Below are positions 23,961-32,013 of a stretch of 64,000 nucleotides of DNA, one piece after another. Position 1 is the stretch's first letter. Every line of letters starts with the position of its first letter. The stretch lies in contig JACJXZ010000004.1 of NCBI GenBank assembly GCA_020636375.1, positions 248,001-312,000 on the forward strand, written 5' to 3'. The DNA comes from Lewinellaceae bacterium. Its GTDB lineage: Bacteria; Bacteroidota; Bacteroidia; Chitinophagales; Saprospiraceae. Below the pieces are notes generated by a model, which was given only the letters and a program-made list of their open reading frames with translations, did not search any database and was not told where the DNA came from. Both the position numbers and the translations under genes were made by a program.

Positions 23961-26900
23961 CTATTTAGCGCGTATCTCACTCGGATTCACGCCAAATGTT
24001 TCTTTAAAAGTGCGGGTAAAATAGGCAGGTTCTTTAAAGCCGACCTCATAGGCGATTTCCGAAACAGGGAGATCGGTATTCAGGAGCAGTTCTTTGGCTT
24101 TGTTAAGGCGGAGGGAGCGGAAATAGTGTCCGACCGGTTGATTCGTCAGCGCCTTAAATTTGCGATAGAGTTGGGCGCGGCTAACGCCCAGGATTTGGCA
24201 AAGGCTGGGTATGCCAAAGTTATCATCGCTGAGGTGTTCTTCAAGGATGCTTCGCACTTTTTGTATGAAAGCGTCTTCGATTTGGATATCTTTATTGTTG
24301 GAAGGCGCCAGTGGCGCAAAACCGGCGTAGCGGGCTTGTAATTGTTTTCTCAATTCTATCAGCTTGTGCAGCCGCACCAGCAGTTCTTCTTTTTTGAATG
24401 GCTTTACCAGGTACGCATCCGCTCCCCGTTCCAGCCCTTCTATTTTGGATGAAATATCCGCTTTGGCGGTCAGCAAAATGATGGGGATGTGGCTGGTGCG
24501 CTCATCCTTTTTTAATGTATTGCAAACTTCAAAGCCATCTTTTACCGGCATCATCACATCGCTGATAATGATGTCTGGAATGAATTCGATAGCCTTGTGA
24601 ATGCCTTTTTGCCCATCCTCCGCCACCTCGATATGGTAATCCTGTGCCAGGAAGGATTGTAGGTATAATACCACGTCTGCATTGTCCTCGATGATCAACA
24701 AAACCGCCTGTTCTTCTGCCGGCACAGCGCTTTCTTCAACAGCCGCTTCTTTCCCGGTAGCAATAGGAGTGAGAGGCAGGAGGCTTTGCCTGATTTTGGC
24801 CTTTTCTATTTCCTCTCTCCATGGAGCATTGTTAGTGACGGGTAGCCTTACCGAAAACGCTGTTCCTTTTCCTGGCTTGCTTTTCACTGAAATCTCCCCT
24901 TGTAGCAGTTTCACCAATTCTCTGGTCAATGCCAGGCCAATACCAGCCCCCCCTGGCCCCTCCGAAGGGGGGAAGAAGGCCCCGTATTCTTCCTCCTCAG
25001 GGGGGTGGGCTGAGAAAAAGCGGTCAAAAATATAAGGTAATTTTTCTTGCGGGATGCCTATGCCGGTATCGGTTACGGTCAGCTGCAGGTAGGTGCCGGT
25101 TGTTGGTTGTTGGCTGCCAACCGAGAACTGAGAACAATCAAGGATCAACTGCACCTCGCCTCCCTTCGGTGTAAACTTAATGGCATTCGACAGCAAGTTT
25201 GAAACAATATTCAGCACCTTGTCCGGGTCGTAGTCCATGTTTAATTCCTTCGGGCCGGACAGGAAGCGCAAGCGGATGTTTTTGCTTTCCGCCAGCGAAT
25301 GGAAAGATTCCATGACATACCGGAGGTAAGCGATGATGTCGCCCTGGATGAGATTTACAGGCATAGAACCCGATTCCAGTTTAGACAAATCCAGCATTTG
25401 ATTTACCAGGCGCAGCAAGTTTTGTCCGTTGCGTATGACCATATTTACACCCTCCCTGAACCATTTCCCGGGGTCATCGCTCATTTGCCTGGCCATCCCG
25501 ATAATGACGGTCAGCGGGGTGCGAAATTCGTGGGTGATATTAGTGTAAAATCGGGTTTTAAAGGCATCAAATTCTTTGAGGCGCCGGTTTTCGGCTCGTT
25601 CCAGTTGGCGCTTGAGTTGAAAGCGGTATAAAAAGTACAAACTGCTCATTAATACAGCCGTATAAAGCAGATACGCCCAGGCTGTTTTCCACCAGGGCGG
25701 CAGAATGGTGATATCCAGCGTTACCGGTTCGCTCCAAATATCATCATGATTGGCGGCTTTGAGGTGGAAACGGTAATCGCCTGGCCCTAAACCGGCATAG
25801 TTGACCGTACGTTGGCCGCCAGGGTCAGCCCAACTCGTATCGATGCCTTCCATTTTGTAAAGCAGGCGGTTATGCTCCGGCGCAGCGTAGTGGAAAGCGG
25901 TGAACTGTAAGGCGAAAACGTTTTGGCGGTGATTTAGAACCACCCTTTCTGTTGCCCAAATGGGCTGTGAGAGGGGGGAATCTTTGCTGCCAATTTCCAC
26001 CGGCTGGTTGAACAAGCGAAAATCTACGATGGAAGGCTTTGGCGGGACAGGATCAATGCGTAAACTGTCCGGATGGAAACGGATGAACCCGCCTTCCCAC
26101 AATGGGAAAAAAAACTCCCCGTTTTTTCTTTGGCAGCTGCCATAGGCAAAAACCGGGCTAGGCAAACCGTCGGCTTCGTCATAAAGGTGAAAAGCCTGCC
26201 TATCGGGTTCAAAGTGGATGATGCCTACATCGCTGGACATCCACAGATCACCCTGTTTGTCTTTCAGTATAAAAGTAGGGCGTATGGTTGGAAACCCCTC
26301 TTGCCTGGAATACCGTTTAGTTTCCCCCGATTCCTCGTCGAGCCGGTATAGCCCATCACCAGATGTGGTTGCCCAGAACCTGCCGGGCCGCCCTTCGATA
26401 ACTTGTATGGTCTCGATGCCCAGCAAGTAGTTGTGAAAATCTCCGGTCTTCGGGTCGTATTTTTTTAAACCATTTACCCCGTTTGCCCAGATGTTTCCTT
26501 GTTTATCTTCTAACATGGAGCCGGATAGGTAATCTGAACTTATGGAGCATAAATCCTCCGGGTCGTGCCGGAAGGGTATAATTTCCCCATTGGAGGGGTC
26601 GAATCGCAGCAACCCCCTTCCCCAGCTTGGTGCCCAAATCCGCCCCTGCTTATCTTCTAGAGATACCCATCGCGCCAGGCTGGTCAGATTGGAAAGATGA
26701 GCAGTAGGAAGCATTTTGCTGGCTACCGGGTCAAATAGTTTCAATCCCTCCAGGCTGCCTATCCACAACTGGCCTTGGCCGTCTTCCAGGAATTTGGCTG
26801 CATGAAAGGAGTAATGCGCTATTTTTTGAAGCTCATCATTTTCGTCGAAGGCATAACGGTTTATGCCATTGGCTGTTCCTACCCAAAGACGGCCTTGGCT

Positions 26901-28196
26901 ATCTTCACAGATAGGACTGGGCACGCTACCGATAGTGTTTTTACCTTCATTCGGCGGAGGTAGATAAACCTGGAATTTCTGAGTGGAAGCCGCATATTTC
27001 AGCAGCCCCCTGGTCCTTGTCCCAATCCACAAAACCCCGCTTTGATCTTCATGAAAAACATAGGGCAGGTGCCAGTTTTTCAGGTAGGTTTCCCTTTGTT
27101 GGATGTCGCTAAAAACTTTCCGGTAAGGGTCGAAGCGTTTTAGCCCCACACCGGTCACGATCCATAAAAAGCCGGCCCGGTCCACATACAAGTGAGTAGC
27201 GGAACTGTAGTGAAGAATACCTTTGGGTTCGAAAGGGCTGAAATAAGCAATGAATGACCCGCTCTTGGGATCAAACTGCTGGAGCGAGAACGTTTTTTTA
27301 TCGATAGGCCCCGAAAAGAGCCAAATATTGCCTTTGCCATCGCAGGTTATTTGCTGCACCGAAAGGCCGGCTATGGAAAAAGCATCGTTCGGCTGGGGCA
27401 GAAAGTTGGCCGTATTTATGCTGTCCGGGTCGAAAAGGCATAGCCCTGCATCACGAGTTCCCACGCAAATTTTACCGGAGGAAGTTTCGCAAAGGCTGCT
27501 GACTGGAGCTGTACAGCATTGATTGTAGCGAACAAAAGTATCTCTTTCCTGGTCATAAAGATTGAGGCCATTTTGCGTTCCGATCCACAACCGGTGTCGG
27601 CTATCGTAAAGCAAGGCGTGGATGGTATCGCTGCTTAGGCTTAGTAAGTTTCCTTCTTCATGCCGGTAGCGCTTTACCTCGTAAGGGATTTCACCCTGCC
27701 CTTTCCGTATTCTGAAAAGCCCCCTCCAGGAACTTAACCAGACGTTGCCTGAAGTATCCTGAAGCAATATTTCCTTGTATTTTGGGCCAGAGTAGGGAAG
27801 CAAGGGCTCGTCGCCAAGATTAGTGAAGGTGTAGAAGCGCTCCAGTTTCGGATTCAGGACTTGCAGCCACCCGCTTGCCAATATCCAGATATTGCCCGAG
27901 GCATCTTCCAGTAATGCATCAACCCTTCGGCCCTTCAACTGGCTTTTTCCTTCCAGGTCATAATGATAGTATTTAAAATGGTAGCCGTCGTACCGGACCA
28001 AACCATCGAGGGTAGCGAACCACATAAAGCCCTGCCGGTCCTGGAGGATATCGAAAACGGTGTTGATGTCCTGCCCTTTGCCGAGCAGGAGGTGGTTGAA
28101 ATTGAGAGATTGAGCATTCAGGTATGCCGCCATAAAAAACCAGGAGCAACAGAAAGCCAGAACGAGAGGGGGGATATGGTGGCGAAGGGTATGCAA
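23961..28196 (-). CDS. Hybrid two-component system protein (one-protein sensor kinase/response regulator)
   Basis: A 1,411-residue HTCS-type regulator. Order: signal peptide (about 1-29); a two-domain beta-propeller of Reg_prop repeats (GFMWFATLDGLVRYDG, GNIWILASG, RLWIGTQNGLN and so on, to about 760); a Y_Y_Y domain (about 770-835); one membrane helix (AWAYLLYTAVLMSSLYFLYR); HisKA with phosphorylated histidine in NITHEFRTPLTV (near residue 889); HATPase (SNLLSNAIKFTPKGG, DTGIGIPQEKL, GIGLALTRELV); a receiver domain (IISDVMMPVKDGFEV, aspartate near 1213); and a C-terminal AraC-type DNA-binding domain (ARAQLYRKFKALTNQPVGHY). It should sense a periplasmic ligand, often a glycan in this class, and activate genes directly. 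The ATP lid carries an unusual insertion (see findings). Confidence 0.93.
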   Translation of the reverse strand: MHTLRHHIPPLVLAFCCSWFFMAAYLNAQSLNFNHLLLGKGQDINTVFDILQDRQGFMWFATLDGLVRYDGYHFKYYHYDLEGKSQLKGRRVDALLEDASGNIWILASGWLQVLNPKLERFYTFTNLGDEPLLPYSGPKYKEILLQDTSGNVWLSSWRGLFRIRKGQGEIPYEVKRYRHEEGNLLSLSSDTIHALLYDSRHRLWIGTQNGLNLYDQERDTFVRYNQCCTAPVSSLCETSSGKICVGTRDAGLCLFDPDSINTANFLPQPNDAFSIAGLSVQQITCDGKGNIWLFSGPIDKKTFSLQQFDPKSGSFIAYFSPFEPKGILHYSSATHLYVDRAGFLWIVTGVGLKRFDPYRKVFSDIQQRETYLKNWHLPYVFHEDQSGVLWIGTRTRGLLKYAASTQKFQVYLPPPNEGKNTIGSVPSPICEDSQGRLWVGTANGINRYAFDENDELQKIAHYSFHAAKFLEDGQGQLWIGSLEGLKLFDPVASKMLPTAHLSNLTSLARWVSLEDKQGRIWAPSWGRGLLRFDPSNGEIIPFRHDPEDLCSISSDYLSGSMLEDKQGNIWANGVNGLKKYDPKTGDFHNYLLGIETIQVIEGRPGRFWATTSGDGLYRLDEESGETKRYSRQEGFPTIRPTFILKDKQGDLWMSSDVGIIHFEPDRQAFHLYDEADGLPSPVFAYGSCQRKNGEFFFPLWEGGFIRFHPDSLRIDPVPPKPSIVDFRLFNQPVEIGSKDSPLSQPIWATERVVLNHRQNVFALQFTAFHYAAPEHNRLLYKMEGIDTSWADPGGQRTVNYAGLGPGDYRFHLKAANHDDIWSEPVTLDITILPPWWKTAWAYLLYTAVLMSSLYFLYRFQLKRQLERAENRRLKEFDAFKTRFYTNITHEFRTPLTVIIGMARQMSDDPGKWFREGVNMVIRNGQNLLRLVNQMLDLSKLESGSMPVNLIQGDIIAYLRYVMESFHSLAESKNIRLRFLSGPKELNMDYDPDKVLNIVSNLLSNAIKFTPKGGEVQLILDCSQFSVGSQQPTTGTYLQLTVTDTGIGIPQEKLPYIFDRFFSAHPPEEEEYGAFFPPSEGPGGAGIGLALTRELVKLLQGEISVKSKPGKGTAFSVRLPVTNNAPWREEIEKAKIRQSLLPLTPIATGKEAAVEESAVPAEEQAVLLIIEDNADVVLYLQSFLAQDYHIEVAEDGQKGIHKAIEFIPDIIISDVMMPVKDGFEVCNTLKKDERTSHIPIILLTAKADISSKIEGLERGADAYLVKPFKKEELLVRLHKLIELRKQLQARYAGFAPLAPSNNKDIQIEDAFIQKVRSILEEHLSDDNFGIPSLCQILGVSRAQLYRKFKALTNQPVGHYFRSLRLNKAKELLLNTDLPVSEIAYEVGFKEPAYFTRTFKETFGVNPSEIRAK

Positions 28197-28410
28197 GGTG
28201 GGTAGCTTTAGGTTTCAGAGCATGTTTGGAGGCCACCCGAACTTGCTCTTATTCTATTTTTTTGTATGAGAGGTCGTCAACCGTCTACCGAATAAAGCCT
28301 AACTTATGCGCAAAGATTTTGTAGTCGCGCTCGCACACGTACGAATTTAAAAATTCTTTACCCATAGGGCCTAATATACCATAACTTTTTTTGGACACTT
28401 CAGTTAGCCA

Positions 28411-28595
28411 GGACGCGATTCCTTTTTGTAGCCCTTGCCCGGTTTTAGGCCCGTCCGGCCGGCCGGGTAAACCTTAGGCTGTAGGTTTTAGGGGCAACCC
28501 AGGCCTAATCGGGCACTCAACAGGCACCTAACACCCAACACCTAATACCTAAATCCTTCCAATACCGGAAGGGGCACATTTTAGCATCGCGCCCG
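28411..28595. mobile_element. MITE-like dispersed repeat, copy A
   Basis: About 185 bp that match, in inverse orientation, 51804-51970. It begins GACGCGATTCCTTTTTGTAG, contains TTTTAGGGGCAACCCAGGCC and AATCGGGCACTCAACAGGCA, and ends TTTAGCATCGCGCCCGC. Ends GCGCGAT/ATCGCGC form short terminal inverted repeats. It encodes no protein. The rest of the 28197-28628 gap, between the sensor and agmatine deiminase genes, shows no gene. Confidence 0.65.
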
Positions 28596-28628
28596 CTATC
28601 CAACAATCCAGCAATCCAACACTCTCCC

Positions 28629-29645
28629 CTAAAACACCCCCTCCGGATACTGCATACTGATACAATGCAACGAGCCGTGTTGTTCAATCAGGGGCCGGCA
28701 ATTGATGCCGATGATTTCGCGGTGGGGGAAGCAGGGGGCGATGGCGGCCAGGGCTGCTTCGTCCTGGGGTAAGCCGTAAGTGGGCATTAATACGGCGCCG
28801 TTGACGATCAGGAAGTTGGCGTAGGTGGCCGGGAGGCGGTGGCCGTCGGCGGCGAAGCAGGCGGCGGGCCAGGGCAGGGGCGTGAGGGTGAACGGTTTTC
28901 CTTCTCTGGTGCGGAAGGATTGGAGTTCCGCCTCCATAGCCTGCAGGGCGGCGTAGTGTTCGTCGTCCGGGTCGGCGCAGCGGACGTAGGCGATGGTATC
29001 GTCCGGGCAAAGCCGGGCAAGGGTGTCGATGTGGGAGTCGGTATCGTCTCCGGCGAGGTAGCCGTGGCGCAGCCAGAGGAAGTGGCTGGTGCCCAGCCAT
29101 TCCGTCAGTTTGCTTTCCAGTTCTGCCTGGCTGAGGTGGGGGTTGCGGTTGGGAGAGAGCAGGCATTCGGCGGTGGTCAGCAGCGTGCCATGCCCGTCGC
29201 TTTCTATGCCGCCGCCCTCCAGCGCCAGGCCGGGGCGGCGCAGGGGCAGTTTTCCGAAGACGCCCTGCCCGTGCAGGCGCCCGGTGATGAGGTTGTCGTG
29301 AAACGCCGGGAATTTGAGCCCCCAGCCGGTGAACATAAAATCGAGCAGCACCAGTTGCCCGTCTTCTTCAACGGTGATGGCGCCGTGGTCGCGCGCCCAG
29401 GTGTCGTTGCTGGGGCACTCGGCGAGGAGGAGGTTCTCCTGTATAGCGTTTTGGAGGTGGGCGGCTACTTCTTCCCGGTTGTGGCAAACGACCAGCACCT
29501 TCTCGAAGCGGCTCACCGTTTCGATGCACTTTACAAAACAGGGGATAACGGCTTCCAGGCTGTCCGCCCAGTCACTGTCGGCGTGGGGGAAGGTAAACTG
29601 GACGGCGCTTTGGGGCTCCCATTCGGCGGGTAGTCTTCGTTTCAT
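28629..29645 (-). CDS. aguA: Agmatine deiminase (agmatine iminohydrolase)
   Basis: A 338-residue member of the guanidino-group-modifying (PAD-like) superfamily, converting agmatine to N-carbamoylputrescine and ammonia. Motifs: WEPQSAVQFTFPHADSDWAD at the N-terminus, CPSNDTWARDHGAI, LEGGGIESDGHGTLLTTAEC, the conserved acid/histidine pair in GDDTDSHIDTLARL, and the catalytic cysteine in GSLHCISMQYPEG. The frame extends 18 codons further upstream, but MKRRLPAEWEPQ is the family start. With aguB at 21.2 kb it provides the two-step route from agmatine to putrescine; arginine decarboxylase is not in the window. Confidence 0.93.
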   Translation of the reverse strand: MKRRLPAEWEPQSAVQFTFPHADSDWADSLEAVIPCFVKCIETVSRFEKVLVVCHNREEVAAHLQNAIQENLLLAECPSNDTWARDHGAITVEEDGQLVLLDFMFTGWGLKFPAFHDNLITGRLHGQGVFGKLPLRRPGLALEGGGIESDGHGTLLTTAECLLSPNRNPHLSQAELESKLTEWLGTSHFLWLRHGYLAGDDTDSHIDTLARLCPDDTIAYVRCADPDDEHYAALQAMEAELQSFRTREGKPFTLTPLPWPAACFAADGHRLPATYANFLIVNGAVLMPTYGLPQDEAALAAIAPCFPHREIIGINCRPLIEQHGSLHCISMQYPEGVF

Positions 29646-29680
29646 GGGGCGAAGATAAATAAAAGAACGCCGTCGGCTGC

Positions 29681-29709
29681 AAACAGAAAAGGCCGCCAAA
29701 TTGGCGGCC
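29681..29709 (-). terminator. Terminator after tRNA-Ser(TGA)
   Basis: Read leftward: GGCCGCC-AATTT-GGCGGCC followed by TTTTCTGTTT. Together with the 15 bases before it, it is identical to the 3' flank of tRNA-Ser(CGA) at 12325-12371. Confidence 0.8.
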
Positions 29710-29724
29710 CATCTGAAAGTTTTG

Positions 29725-29809
29725 CGGAGGAGGAGGGATTCGAACCCCCGGTACCTCTCGGTACGCCGGTTTTCAAGACCGGTGCAATCAACCGCTCTGC
29801 CACTCCTCC
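29725..29809 (-). tRNA. tRNA-Ser (anticodon TGA)
   Basis: An 85-base class II tRNA. Acceptor GGAGGAG/CTCCTCC with discriminator G, anticodon stem CCGGT/ACCGG region with loop CTTGAAA (anticodon TGA, reads UCA and others), variable arm CGTACCGAGAGGTACC and T-loop TTCGAAT. CCA is not encoded. Its 5' end lies 6 bases after the stop of the GIY-YIG ORF, and a broken second copy lies beyond that ORF. Confidence 0.95.
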
Positions 29810-29815
29810 AGCAGA

Positions 29816-30058
29816 TTAAATTATTCCTTTGCGTTTAAGGAATTTGTAGCCCTGGATTGTTTTAAAGAACATTTCTCGCTGAATAGCTTCGGATTTCGAC
29901 TCAAAAGTTTCATGATAAATCAACCTCCAGGGGCTATATGCTTTTGTTGACCTGACCTTTCCTTGGTTATGTGCTTTCAGCCTCTTTTCGAGATTTGCGG
30001 TATGGCCATAATAATGTCGGTCAGCTTTTTCGCTTCTCAAAACATAAACAAAGTACAT
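29816..30058 (-). CDS. GIY-YIG nuclease superfamily protein between two tRNA-Ser copies
   Basis: An 80-residue single-domain protein starting MYFVYVLRSEKADRHYYGHT; the YVL...YYG pair is the GIY-YIG motif. The conserved arginine lies in ANLEKRLKAHNQGKVRSTKA and the metal-binding glutamate in ESKSEAIQREMFFK. It belongs to the small UPF0213/YhbQ-like group. The frame stays open upstream through the broken tRNA-Ser, giving a spurious N-terminus MAERLIAPVL that is translated tRNA; the true start is 30058, about 12 bases after the truncated tRNA. The stop codon is 6 bases from the intact tRNA-Ser(TGA). Single-domain GIY-YIG proteins cleave or nick nucleic acids; a part in mobilising this unit is an inference. 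Confidence 0.85.
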   Translation of the reverse strand: MYFVYVLRSEKADRHYYGHTANLEKRLKAHNQGKVRSTKAYSPWRLIYHETFESKSEAIQREMFFKTIQGYKFLKRKGII

Positions 30059-30069
30059 TCCCTCTTGTT

Positions 30070-30181
30070 TTCGAACCCCCGGTACCTCTCGGTACGCCGG
30101 TTTTCCCCGACTCCAGAGGGGACCTTGGGAGGGGCCCCTTTGGGGCAAGACCGGTGCAATCAACCGCTCTGCCACTCCTCC
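30070..30181 (-). pseudogene. Broken tRNA-Ser copy with a 41-base insertion in the anticodon
   Basis: Read leftward, the sequence is the same as tRNA-Ser(TGA) from GGAGGAGTGGCAGAGCGG through the D-arm to the anticodon bases CTTG. A 41-base GC-rich palindromic insert follows (30105-30145, starting CCCCAAAGGGGCCCC and ending GAGTCGGGG), then AAAACCGG, the variable arm and the T-arm up to TTCGAA. There the match stops: the rest of the T-arm and the 3' acceptor strand are missing and the GIY-YIG gene begins. It cannot fold as a tRNA. Confidence 0.9.
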
Positions 30182-30195
30182 GTTTTTTGCGAGTG

Positions 30196-30226
30196 CAAAG
30201 GTACTGCCTTTTCACAAAAATGGAAA
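30196..30226 (-). promoter_or_regulatory. Promoter upstream of the broken tRNA-Ser/GIY-YIG/tRNA-Ser unit
   Basis: On the minus strand TTTC (30226-30223) and TACCTTTG (30203-30196) are separated by 19 bases, matching the Bacteroidota consensus TTTG-N19-TAnnTTTG except for one base. The broken tRNA begins 15 bases downstream. No equally good promoter was seen directly before the intact tRNA copy. Confidence 0.6.
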
Positions 30227-30331
30227 CCCGGCGGGCGAAAAAATAATTCCCTGCCGGGAAACAAAATCCTGCCCTGAGGCATGCCGGAAGGGTGGGGCGC
30301 AGCAATAACAGCACAAACCCGGGCCGCTCTG

Positions 30332-30390
30332 AAAAAACTTTGCGCCTGCCACCACCCGTATAGGGCCGGCGGGCAGGCGCGAAGTTTTTT
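30332..30390 (-). terminator. Terminator of the MBOAT gene
   Basis: A 19 bp stem with one mismatch: on the plus strand AAAAAACTTTGCGCCTGCC pairs with GGCAGGCGCGAAGTTTTTT, around a 21-base loop. Read on the minus strand it ends in T6, and it starts 9 bases after the acyltransferase stop codon. Confidence 0.8.
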
Positions 30391-30398
30391 ATCGGCTT

Positions 30399-31883
30399 TT
30401 AAAACTGAAAATAAATGAACGACCCGCCGCTCTTCTGACTGACGATGATCGCCACCAGCATCAGCCCCCAGGCAATGCCTACCGTCCACCACTTCGACTT
30501 GTGGATGAGTTCCGGCACGGACGTATTGCGCATCAGGAAGTGGGTGAGCAAGAGACCCACCGTCACTACCAACACCTTGATCATGTCGATGGTGGGCAGC
30601 AGGGCGGCGCCGTCGGGCGCCAGGCCAAACATGGAGGCGAGCAAACGCCAGGCAGTAGCGAAATCCTGCGCCCGGAAAAATACCCAGGTGACGTTGACCA
30701 GCAGAAAGGTCAGCAGCACCAGCAACAACGTTTTTACTTTTGGATTGCTCATGGGCAGGGCCGATTTTTCCACGATCAGCGGTTGCATAGCAGGTTCCGC
30801 CTGAGTAAGCCGGGCGGCGCGTTTTTCCCGCAGGCTCTCCAACCATTTTTCTACAGTGAGATAGAGGCCATGCAATCCCCCCCAAGCCACGAAAGTCCAG
30901 GAGGCGCCGTGCCACAGGCCGCCGACGAGCATGGTAATCATCAGGTTGATGTAGGTACGTACTTTGCCGGCCCGGTTGCCGCCCAGGGGGATGTAGAGGT
31001 AATCCCGCAGCCAGGTGGACAGGGAGATGTGCCAGCGGCGCCAGAAATCAGAGAAGCCGACGGCGGCGTAGGGGTAGCGAAAGTTGTCCGGCAGGCTGAA
31101 GCCGAGCATGGCAGCCACGCCAATGGCGCAGGTGGTGTATCCGGCGAAGTCGAAGAAGATTTGCCCGGAGAAGGCCAGCACGCCCAGCCAGGCGTCGGCG
31201 ATATTCAGGGCCATCGGTGCGCCGAAGACCTGGTCGGCCGGGCCGGACAGCAGCCCATCGGCCAATACAATCTTCATGAACAGGCCCAGGGAAAGGAGCA
31301 ACGAGCCATGCATAAACTGCGCCGAGGTGGCCTGGCGCGGGCTCTTGAACTGCGGCAGCAAATCACCCGTGCGCACGATGGGCCCGGCTACCAGCTGCGG
31401 GAAGAAGGATACGTAGAGGGAAAAGTCCAGCAGCGACCGCTCGGGGGCGTGTTTCTTCCGGTACATGTCCAGGGTATAGGACAGCGTCTGGAAGGTGTAG
31501 AAGGAAATGCCCACCGGCAGGATGATATCGGGCGCTGCCGGGTGAAAGTCTATCCCGGCAGCGGAAGCGAGCAGGACGAAATTATCCACCAAAAATCCGC
31601 CGTATTTGAAGAAGCCGAGCATGCCCAGGTTCACGCCCAGGCTGGCGGCCAGCAGGGCTTTGCGCTTTGCCGGGTTTTCTGCCTGGTGCAGTTGTTTGCC
31701 GATGATGAAGTCCACTACGGTCGACAGCCACAACAGCAGCACGAATGGCGGGTTCCATACAGCGTAGAACAGGTAGCCGGCCAGCAGCAGGTTGGCCTTT
31801 TTCGCTTTCCACGATACCGGCAGGTAGTGGATGGCCAGGGCTAAGCCCAGGAAGAGGATGAAGACATAGGAATTGAATAACAT
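30399..31883 (-). CDS. MBOAT family O-acyltransferase (AlgI-like)
   Basis: A 494-residue polytopic membrane enzyme with about 11-12 hydrophobic helices. Family motifs are present: VGISFYTFQTLSYTLDMYRK, FFPQLVAGPIVR, FSGQIFFDFAGYTTCAIGVA, FWRRWHISLSTWLRDYLYIP and the catalytic histidine region GGLWHGASWTFVAWGGLHG. AlgI-type proteins carry acyl (usually acetyl) groups across the membrane to exported polysaccharides. The frame extends 23 codons upstream into a repeat; MLFNSYVFILFLGLALAIHY is the family start. The SGNH-like gene 130 bases upstream on the same strand is the usual partner type, so the pair probably O-acylates an exopolysaccharide or another surface molecule. Confidence 0.93.
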   Translation of the reverse strand: MLFNSYVFILFLGLALAIHYLPVSWKAKKANLLLAGYLFYAVWNPPFVLLLWLSTVVDFIIGKQLHQAENPAKRKALLAASLGVNLGMLGFFKYGGFLVDNFVLLASAAGIDFHPAAPDIILPVGISFYTFQTLSYTLDMYRKKHAPERSLLDFSLYVSFFPQLVAGPIVRTGDLLPQFKSPRQATSAQFMHGSLLLSLGLFMKIVLADGLLSGPADQVFGAPMALNIADAWLGVLAFSGQIFFDFAGYTTCAIGVAAMLGFSLPDNFRYPYAAVGFSDFWRRWHISLSTWLRDYLYIPLGGNRAGKVRTYINLMITMLVGGLWHGASWTFVAWGGLHGLYLTVEKWLESLREKRAARLTQAEPAMQPLIVEKSALPMSNPKVKTLLLVLLTFLLVNVTWVFFRAQDFATAWRLLASMFGLAPDGAALLPTIDMIKVLVVTVGLLLTHFLMRNTSVPELIHKSKWWTVGIAWGLMLVAIIVSQKSGGSFIYFQF

Positions 31884-32013
31884 GGTACTAGGATTTTGGA
31901 TGGTGTTCGGCGTTCGCTTTTCGCTGTTGGCAGTTCGCAGTTCGGTGCTCACTGTTCGCGCATTGGGGCGCCAGCAAACGCCGAACGCCGAATCTCGAAC
32001 GGCCGAAGTTGGG
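31884..32013. repeat. Inverted repeat in the MBOAT-SGNH spacer
   Basis: TTCGGCGTTCG near 31905 and CGAACGCCGAA near 31980 form an inverted repeat around TTGGCAGTTCGCAGTTCGG text. It belongs with the other short palindromic repeats of this window and may attenuate transcription between the two genes. Confidence 0.5.

Noticed and set aside
30059..30175. N-terminal extension MAERLIAPVL... of the GIY-YIG ORF
   Set aside because: It is the broken tRNA-Ser read as protein; the ATG at 30058 gives the complete GIY-YIG domain.
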